DNA from: Lunularia cruciata
Taxonomy: Eukaryota > Streptophyta > Marchantiopsida > Lunulariales > Lunulariaceae
Reading direction: 5' to 3'
Assembly (NCBI GenBank): GCA_948567375.1
Contig: OX419756.1
Location: 7,817,001-7,881,000, forward strand
Length of the DNA: 64,000 nt
Every line of letters starts with the position of its first letter. Position 1 is the first letter of the stretch. Both the position numbers and the translations under genes were made by a program. Below are positions 56,149-64,000 of this stretch, one piece after another. The notes under the pieces were generated by a model, which ran no database searches, was not told the DNA's origin, and was given only the letters and a program-made list of their open reading frames with translations.

Positions 56149-56749
56149 AAGTGTTTCAATCCAAGATAGTGAATCACCCTTCTTGGAAGAACATGAGCTA
56201 TTGAGATTGAGTAATCTCGTGGAGAGAAACCATAGTGCAATCAATAGATTAAGAGTGTTTTAGAGAGAGGATGGGATGGAGGCTGTTGGAGGACAATTTT
56301 CAGCACCCTGCTTTTTGTTCTTGAATCCGTTCCACATCAAGATTATATATATCCAATGAGAGCAAGTGAGAGTATATCTTCTTTACCATTTTGGACCAGA
56401 GTTCATGAATATAATGATGATTTCACCAAACATGGTGCTATTATCTGTAATGATCTGCAATAGAGAGTGGGATCTGACAATCTACATTCTGTTGTGATGG
56501 ATTTGCATAAACCAAATCCTCTTCCTTTCAACACTCAAGCAAAAATTTACTATGTGTTTATACCAAAAGTGTTGTTTAGGGATTTCATAGTCCACAATTT
56601 GGTGAGGAATATTATCAATGAAAGATTTTGAAGTCCTAATGGTAGTCCCAATTTTTTTTACCTCCTCTTGAGTGATCATATCAACTCTCCTGTTGAAGTA
56701 AGAAGTAGTGATTGAGTGTCGTGTGTAAGAATCATGGACCCATAGTTAT

Positions 56750-57300
56750 AGGATTTGATGCAAGGGATGTTAAACCAAGTTTCAAGAGATCAAGATGACC
56801 ATGGAGGCATTGCAAAGTCAAGTACATACCTTTAGGAATGATCAAATAATGCAAAAAGGAGAACCATCTCAAAACCCAATACCAATGGCTAAAGTACTTG
56901 GAGAGTCAATGCCAATGACACCAACCCCGGTCAACAAAGAAGCCACATTGTTACTATGGATGAAGAAGACGTGCAATATTGAGCCTTACAAGGGGTAAGT
57001 TTCCATGTGAGTAGTGTAGAACTGGATTTCAAGAATGAATCGATACTTTTGATCATTCACAACATAGATCACCGATCATTTAGCATATGTGTTTGCATGT
57101 TGGTACTTGACCAATAAAGCACTCACATGGTATGATGCTTGGGAATGATCAATGTTGGCAGAAGGAAGAGAGGTCAATTGGATAGCAATGCAAGAAGAGT
57201 TATTGAATAATTTCCAATCCGTGGATTCCATGCATATGGCACCAACTTGACTATGGGGGTTGAAGTAGAAAGAACAACATATGAGAGAACGTGGACGCAT
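56750..57300 (+). pseudogene. Gag remnant of the family-A copy
   Basis: The frame at 56795-56998 gives the N-terminal, Q/M-rich part. After frameshifts, about 57110-57250 reads L-T-W-Y-D-A-W-E, then G-R-E-V-N-W-I-A-M-Q-E-E-L-L-N-N-F. This matches the gag at 17.9-18.2 kb nearly residue for residue. Confidence 0.7.
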
Positions 57301-57334
57301 TTCTTGATTTATAAGTCACAATAACCGACATGAG

Positions 57335-57411
57335 CCTTGGGGGTTATCTTGTCCTTGGAACATTAAAAAACTCTAAATTCTTGGGGGTTATCTTGTACTC
57401 AAAATATTATA
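57335..57411 (+). repeat. Twice-repeated stub of the 3' LTR
   Basis: TTGGGGGTTATCTTGT followed by AATATTA-type text occurs at about 57338-57366 and again at 57381-57411. It equals the final ~30 bp of the 5' LTR. Confidence 0.6.
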
Positions 57412-57416
57412 AAATA

Positions 57417-60400
57417 CCTCTAAAAATATACAATAAAATGCAAAAGCTTTTCAAATTTGCATTTAAAGTTTTCATTGGCTTTTTATATTATTTCTAAACT
57501 TAATATTTAGCACTCTGAAGTTGGTTATACTAACTTGGGTTTCTTGTATGTTTTAAACACAATGATAGGTTGTAATTTTAAAGTTAGTAAAATGATGGTG
57601 CTGAGTCTATTGGGTTTAGCACACAAGAACTTGAACCTTACAACTATCACCAAGCATACACAAGATAAAAGTAATGAGCACTTCAAATCAATATACAATT
57701 TAATTGATATACATAATTGGCAAAGTAGTGGTCTATCGGAGACTTACCAAGAACAATAATCTCAATTGAACTCTAATATTATCCATGATTTCATTGCTTC
57801 ATTGTCTAAGAAATATGAATATAAGAATCTTATAAATAGACACAAAATGTACTATATTGAGTCTAAGGAATATACTAAGGAGCTAAGGTCACATCATAGA
57901 AAAGTCAAACTTGAATCAAATGCAATTGATTTTCAGCTTAGAGTTTCTAATGCACTTGAAAAAAAATTGGTGATTAAATGGGATTATATGAAAATAGAAG
58001 ATGAAATTAACATTTTTTAGGTCTTGTTCTTTGTTTGAAATTTTAGTAAAATTTCAGTTACTCTTTCTTCTCTTAGTATTATACCCATGTTGCAAAATAT
58101 GCTCTTATCAACTGAATGATATTCTGATGTCTTTCTATTAGTGCTTGAGCAATAAACAATAAAAATTATATTCATAATAGAATACAAAAAGAAAGAGTCA
58201 AGAAAGATAGATTAGTGATCCTAAAGAGCATCATGTATTAAGAAATTCTTGATGCGCATCAATCTATGTTGAAAAAAAAAATAGAGGTAAGATGGTGGGT
58301 TTAAGGAGAAGATATAATGTAGCTTGTACATAGCTTTTGATGAGAAAGAAAAGTTTCCCTTTGCTTCTTTAAAAACTTGGAGTTGAATTAGAGTATGAAA
58401 GAACAATCTATATAGAGTTTATAGATATACTCTTTATAGATTGTCCTTGCCAAAGTATGATTAATAATTTGGATTTATTGTCTTGTGTATATATCAACTT
58501 ATTATTATGATTAGGTAATTATTTTCAATTTGGTCAATCTTTTAGAAAAATATTTTAGTATAATATTAAACTTAAAGCAATATTTTATACAATTTATCCT
58601 TAAGTTGCCATATTATTAAAGAGATATAGAAGGTTAAAATGATCTTGGTGAATTTAAAGTTTGCTTATATACCAAAATGTTGACACTAGAACTCAGATGG
58701 CCCTCAAAATCCTTTCACGATGTGAATTGGCCTTCACTATCATTACAAAAATTAAGAGATAGTCAATATTCATGCAATGTATAGCATATTTATAAAATTC
58801 ATTGTTAAATATCAATTGCAGAATGCTAATTTTATTAATGATAAATTTTTGTTGAGGAAATGGATAATCCATTAAAAGAGTAATATCTATCTTCTTCGAT
58901 AATTACTATCACCAATGCTAATATCCTTTATTCTTAAGGATTCACTTATAGGACACTATACAATGCTCTAGATATTAATAAAAATTCCTTACAATATGCA
59001 AACAAGGAGTGGGGAGGTCTAAAGATCTACAATAGAGCCTATTTGCAAGTTTATTTGATAACGGAACAAGCTTTTAGACTCCTAAAATGTAAATAGAGTG
59101 TATTAGATCTCGAAATTCCTTCTCTAACGAGCTTTTTAATGGTACATACATGCTGCATTTTGTATAATATCTTGTTAAATACAACTAACATCACGTTACC
59201 TTTAAATGAAGTTCTAACCAATGGCATGTACAGATGGATAGGACCATCCAACAATCATAAAATACTAGAGCTTAAAAAGGACCGAGCTGAAGAGCTCAAG
59301 AAGACCAATTGATCTAGAACATTTCTTAGGAAATATAGAATGATAATTTTTAGAAGAAAATGAAATAGTTTTCATGGAAAAAACCATTTAAATATTAAAA
59401 CTTAACATACAACCTTTTCTTATTTAAAAACTATTATCTTCACTTGAGTATATGACAAAAACCTAAATTCACATCTTTGAGATAGTGGAAAAAATGTATA
59501 AAAGAGGCAAGAAATATATTTGAAGCAAAACTTAGAAGGCTTTTAACATTTTATTTTACTAATCTGATAGGCAATCTGGGCTTAATAAGGTTAGCCTTAT
59601 TAACCCTTAGATGCTAACAATAAGCCAAATTTTTATGACCAACAAACACTATATTAGATGTTAAGATTTTCCACATATTGTCACATTTTATTCCAATTTT
59701 GAGGGCCAAAATAAACTTCTTGTACAACATTAAGGGGATTTTAATTGGGATAGAAGATGAAAAGAAATAAGTTCCTATTTCTTTTCATTTTTTATCCACT
59801 TGGAAAATTTTGTAAGGTTTACACCATTATATAAAAATTATAAATACTTTTTATGCACATAGTTCTCCTTTCTATGTCATACTTTGATTTTCAATAGAGA
59901 AAATTATAGAAGTGAGATATTTCAACCCAAATATCAACCCAAATGTCAGTTATATAATTAATACACTATTTATATGAAAAATAATTAATATCAATAATAG
60001 ATATATAAAACCAAATCCAAAGAATCGGATAAGTGGAAATTTCTGAGGTCTAAGCTTCTCACAACCTGAATTAAGAACTATTACTACAACAAGCTAGTAT
60101 TCACATTGATCTTTTTGTAAAAGCTTCCAAAATAAAAAAAAATTAAAATCTAAGAAGCTATATAATAACATTAGAAATATGTTAAGACAGTTAGTGTTCA
60201 TCTGATTGATAGAAAATATTATCTTTTCTTCCCCTAACGTATAACTTAAATCCTTATGTAAAATAAGGACGTTACTTAGCTCCGCGGTCAACCGTAAGTC
60301 CAACTTCATATTCATAAGGAAACTTGCTTGATTCTTTTTGTTTAGATTGAAGTAATCAGGATCTATAAAAAAATTCTGAACCTTCTAGGTGTAATATCAT

Positions 60401-61474
60401 ACTTTGAAGACTGCAATGTCAATTATTTATCTCGTTTTCATCTGATTGGAATTTAGGCCTCGCCACATTTGTATCTATCCGCAACTATACAATGCATACG
60501 TCAAAACTTGTTTTTATTCTTCCTTTACTCTCTTAATACACACACTCTATTTCACATTGTTCGGTACCGAAAGTAGCACACCATAACTTATATACTTGTA
60601 ACAATTGTAAAAGATATTTAATTATCTTGCCAATTATTTACCAGATTCTTCTGCTAGTAAAAAATAATCCTCTTTCTTGATATCAAGCTTGCATTTTTAC
60701 TAAAAGGTTTGGATGAATTTTTTATAAAAGGTTTAGATGTGGATTCCAACTAGTGGATGGATGATGCTCAGGTCCAATTCAGCCTCATATATGAGGATTC
60801 ACCATCAAATATCTCACGTTCTAGTGTGCTTCAAGCTTCACTAAAAACTGGACTCTTGGCCTTGATTTCGACACGAGGCAAATCTAAAAGTTTCTACTAA
60901 TAAAGTTTTATAATTCAACTTACAAACGTGAAGTGAAGTAGGAGCCTTGAACTAGTGTCAAACTTCAAAGTGGAACTAAAGTTAACTGCCACGTCGGCCT
61001 TGGCATCTGTGAGTCTAACTACGAGTTCGTGCTGGCAACTGATGTGCCTTGAGCTTGAAATTGTCGTGTTTGTGAGTTCAATTGCCACATAGGGCTGAGG
61101 CGCCATGTCAAGTCTTCAAGGGTGTAGGCGAAGTCTTCTGCCGAACTTGAGGGTCACCAAGTTGAAATGTCAGAAAGTTCGACATGGAGATCGGTAAAGT
61201 CTTTCTCTGATGAAAACTACTCCTGGACCATCATGGTTATAAAACATACACAGGCAAATAGTATGAAGATCATCGTATTCCAGTGCATCTTACAAGAACA
61301 AGTACACCTGTAGATCTGTGGGTCTCGATGTAACGATGTATCGAAGTATACTCAACACTAAGCAATTGCTCTCTGTTGCTTTGAAACTTCTGAGTACTAT
61401 CGACTGTCGATGATTGCACATCGCATCCCAACTCTAACTCTAGATAACTGGAACTACTAAAAGGTCACACTTTT
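57417..61474. other. AT-rich spacer without a supported gene
   Basis: Frames at 57535-57759 and 57766-58020 (+) are K/N/I-rich and probably background in AT-rich DNA. From about 60.9 kb composition becomes more balanced. No coding signal that I can name. Confidence 0.45.
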
Positions 61475-61489
61475 AGATTTTTGGACAAG

Positions 61490-61581
61490 GAAGAAAAAGG
61501 CGACCGCGTAGAGAACACGAAGGATGGGAAGACCCCATCAAGCCGTACAAGGGAGAGACGAAGAAGGATAAGTAGGATCTA
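61490..61581 (-). mobile_element. 92-bp insertion of the non-LTR 3' end with a 15-bp target duplication
   Basis: On the minus strand it ends ...TTCGTGTTCTCTACGCGGTCGCC plus TTTTTC. It is flanked by AGATTTTTGGACAAG (61475-61489) and AGATTTTTGGATAAG (61582-61596), one mismatch. It lies 437 bp downstream of the last visible NBR1-like exon. Confidence 0.85.
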
Positions 61582-62017
61582 AGATTTTTGGATAAGTAGG
61601 AATCCTCTATAGATGCGATATCTGGCGTTGCACTTGTCGAGAGTCAAGTGTGTAAATATGAAGGCGCACATAATCCTGGACTGCGTACGCGTACCCCGTT
61701 TAAATATGCGACATCTTTCAGTAGACTATTGCGGGGAGGTTCTACCACTTTCTGATTGGTGCTCGACAACCACGTCCAAACAGGTCCCCCTGTGCTGAAT
61801 TCGGACCAATGCGTCGCGTGCCACTTGGGGACAAATGTACCTGTGGAGACGGATCTGTCAGCTTCAGATATGTAGGTGGAGTGCGATGATTTCACTGTAG
61901 AGATCAATACTGGAAACGGAAGCATATCATGCGTATTGCGCATGCACGGACAAATCTAGTTTAAGAGTTTATTCCAATTCGAAACACTGGAGATTCAGTC
62001 TTTAGGGACTGACTAAC

Positions 62018-63520
62018 CATTTTGACTGGAATTGGTCCCCACGACGGCCGTGAGAGAGGCTCTTCAATGCGATTATATTCGTCTGGATTTCCTACTTTCT
62101 CGAAGCAGCTTCCACAGAGATCATAATTCACTTTCCTGAACGAGCAAGCAAACATTAGGAGAGTAACAAAACTAAGCGGAGCTTCAGTGGTTACAGTCAC
62201 CGCAGGAACAGTCAAGTCAGTTTCAAGGAATCTAAAACACAGAATCATTTGTAAGACTATTTCCACAAAATTTCCAGGAATATCAGCTCCTAGACTTACT
62301 TGATTGCCTTGAATCGAACTCCTGTAATTGGACACCTTTTACAGACGTCACAAGTTACACCTTCGTGGCAGACTGAATCTTCGGTAAGAATTTTAGCGTC
62401 GTTCTCTGTTTTGGATGGGGCCTTCGAAATTGTGGATGTGTTGGAAGCATCATGGCCGACTGGATTCGTGGTCTCGGCTAGAGGTTCTGCAGAATTCACA
62501 TCCTCCTCGTTTGTAGTAGCGGTATTGTTCGAACTCGGATCATTCTGGATCGCGTCTTTTGGTGGGGCTGATGAACTTGGTTCATCGGATGAAGTAACGC
62601 CATAATTTAGATCCTCTGGCTTAGATACCCTCACTGTGAAGAGCTGCGCAGTTACTCTTTTCACGATTGTATCCAACATCTCAGGAATCTGACTCGAGGG
62701 GAAAATTCCTTCAAACAGCGGGACATAGGCGTCCACTATCTTCTTCACCGAGGTTTCCAAATTTGAAGATTGTTGCTCGACTTCAGGCGTCTGAGCGGGT
62801 GCAGCTTGGGCGTCACTTACGTTCCCGACTGTTTCAGAAGGTATAAGAAGCACTTGAAGACGCAGGGGATTAAGCTTCTGGATGTGGCAAGCATCTGTCA
62901 GCTCCTGTTCGTTGCAAAGAGTCACAATATCGCCGTCGTTGTCGGTGTAGGTCATCTTAAGCTGCGCAGTGTTTGGGAGTTTGAACAGTTTCCGAATTTT
63001 TGCTTCTAAATCTGCGAAAGACATGTCTCCGTTTCCAACACTGACAGGGATCCTACGAAGACTACCCTCAAATTCGACCTGCATGCAGCGATCCGATGAA
63101 TCAGGGTTGGTACAGATTGGTATCACGAACGGTTGTCAGAAATATCGCATGAATTGGAGCAGTTAGGGACTATTCCAACAACTGTTCATAAGAAGACATT
63201 CAATTCAAGCTGTTTGCTTGCAAATTGCGTAATGAGTAGCGCAGTTTTGATCAATCTCCCCTCGAGAGAAATCGTTTCAGTCGGTTGTATCTCTGCAATT
63301 GCTCAGATCAATAGTCCTCTACCGACGTAGAGACTCTAGTGATTTTTTCTCTGTGGGATCGCGAGGTTATGTTACAGGGGGATAATGAAAGACAGTACAT
63401 GTCCTCTGAAGCTTCAAATCACAACAGAAGTTCCAGCGCTTATTTGCAAACACTCTCTAACTTGAAATCGATTGACCAATCTAAATCTGGTGGGACTATT
63501 ACCTTGATGATGGTTGCCAT
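62018..63520 (-). CDS. NBR1: NBR1-like autophagy receptor, PB1 and ZZ domains, 5' part (three exons)
   Basis: Join of exon 1 (63520-63503, six codons M-A-T-I-I-K), exon 2 (63078-62300) and exon 3 (62135-62018), 305 codons without a stop. The PB1 domain (about 5-85) reads V-E-F-E-G-S-L-R-R, D-N-D-G-D-I-V-T-L and L-N-P-L-R-L-Q-V. A low-complexity S/T/A/E linker follows. The ZZ domain (about 243-285) reads H-E-G-V-T-C-D-V-C, P-I-T-G-V-R-F-K and Y-D-L-C-G-S-C, with the plant NBR1 spacing. NBR1 links ubiquitinated cargo to ATG8 on autophagosomes through PB1 oligomerisation, a FW domain, a LIR and C-terminal UBA domains. Those later parts are not identified here. Donors are AAG|GTAATA, CAA|GTAAGT and ATG|GTTAGT; acceptors are ATGCAG| and TTCAG|. 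Start choice rests on the good initiation context and perfect continuity of the PB1 strand. It may be truncated, or later exons may be too diverged for me to see. Confidence 0.75.
62136..62299 (-). other. Intron 2 of the NBR1-like gene (164 bp)
   Basis: Runs from GTAAGT to TTCAG and interrupts the ZZ domain between K and V-N-Y-D-L-C. The split codon reads AA|G. Confidence 0.75.
63079..63502 (-). other. Intron 1 of the NBR1-like gene (424 bp)
   Basis: GTAATA to ATGCAG. A GTG-initiated extension of exon 2 to 63126 is possible on paper, but the spliced form gives the expected PB1 start. Confidence 0.6.
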
Positions 63521-64000
63521 CGTAAAATATATCCGCTCGCAAACTTTATCAAAGCGTTCCGATTAGCCGCAAGATCCAGTATACTTCTGCAGACAAGGGA
63601 TGATAGAGTGCAGGGGCTGAATGTTCCCGGAAGATCGATTAATCAGCGCGTTCCTGTTAGCCGCGCTAGCAAATGAAGCAGCACGAGTGAAAGTATGAGG
63701 AATGAAGACAACCAACCTGAATTATATACTCCTCCATGGCTGCGGTTTTGTCGGCAGCTTCATCTTCACTCCGTCTCCCACATGTTTCTCCACCTTTCTA
63801 CAACCTACTGGAGGGTTCTGGCTTCAAGTGCTCTCTAATGTAGTAATTTACATCGGAATAACTCCTCGTTTAATAGGAACTTCCAATGTAAATCTTTCTG
63901 AGGCAGTAATTTCTCGTCCAGCGACACAGATACACGAATGCAACAGTGACATCCAAGTTACCACTTTTTCGATCAAAGAGATACAAACATGGTACCTAGC
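63521..64000. other. Upstream region of the NBR1-like gene
   Basis: Promoter and 5' leader would lie here on the minus strand. No other gene, and no fixed promoter motif that I can defend. Confidence 0.4.

Larger units (their letters stand above)
55532..57411 (+). mobile_element. Internally deleted family-A LTR element (1880 bp), target duplication AAATA
   Basis: Full 5' LTR (55532-56135), primer site, and gag text to about 57300, then only the last ~30 bp of the 3' LTR. AAATA flanks it at 55527-55531 and 57412-57416. Protease, RT and integrase are absent. Confidence 0.75.

Noticed and set aside
61644-61943. Minus-strand frame with G-T-F-V-P, then W, then G-G-P-V-W, loosely like the FW domain of NBR1
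   Set aside because: Only scattered residues fit, the spacing is short, and no acceptor gives a convincing continuation from exon 3. Too weak to annotate as an exon.
1-64000. Organelle DNA insertions, tRNA genes, intact rRNA genes
   Set aside because: I looked for familiar plastid, mitochondrial and tRNA text and found none, apart from tRNA-complementary primer sites in LTR elements and the weak 5S-like fragment.

Overview
The window looks like nuclear DNA of a land plant with a large, repeat-rich genome. Three kinds of evidence point there: a CYP86-clan P450 and an NBR1-like gene with short GT-AG introns, Ty3-type LTR retrotransposons with a plant-style primer site (TGGTATCAGAGC, complementary to initiator Met-tRNA), and long AT-rich spacers with simple repeats. 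A seed-free plant (bryophyte or lycophyte) is possible but the sequence does not settle it. I found no tRNA gene, no intact rRNA gene, no CRISPR and no bacterial operon.

Only three ordinary genes can be supported. At the left edge (1229-2071, +) is an intact 280-residue ORF with no family I recognise. At 44.1-46.0 kb (-) is a two-exon P450 of the CYP86/CYP96/CYP704 type. At 62.0-63.5 kb (-) is the 5' part of an NBR1-type selective autophagy receptor (PB1 and ZZ domains, three exons). Its C-terminal half is not visible and may be lost.

Most of the rest is transposons, in layers. A degenerate non-LTR retrotransposon (about 6.48-8.66 kb) is cut by a 13.7-kb insertion (8665-22409) and resumes at 22415. 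The insertion is a Ty3-type element, here called B, in minus orientation, with a 5-bp target duplication (ATGCT), a polypurine tract and long direct repeats. Those repeats behave as LTRs yet carry remnants of a long coiled-coil protein. Inside B lies a chimera of two further Ty3 elements: A (608-bp LTR, gag, protease, start of RT) and C (end of RNase H, integrase, chromodomain-like tail, 354-bp LTR). The chimera replaces the B primer site and most of the B gag. Other A copies are a solo LTR (33262-33865) and an internally deleted copy (55532-57411). A second coiled-coil coding relic fills about 34.85-38.95 kb.

The most coherent theme is the non-LTR family. Its C-terminal region joins a C/C/H/C zinc motif to a restriction-like-endonuclease-like segment. 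One 949-bp copy (40427-41375) has a perfect 15-bp target duplication and looks young. At least five insertions of only about 47-108 bp carry just the shared 3' end, most with recognisable target duplications. The family also has a GGGG/CCCC hairpin at the stop codon whose loop varies while the stem is kept. From about 39.6 kb to the right edge, base composition is less repeat-like and the two multi-exon genes sit among these small insertions.
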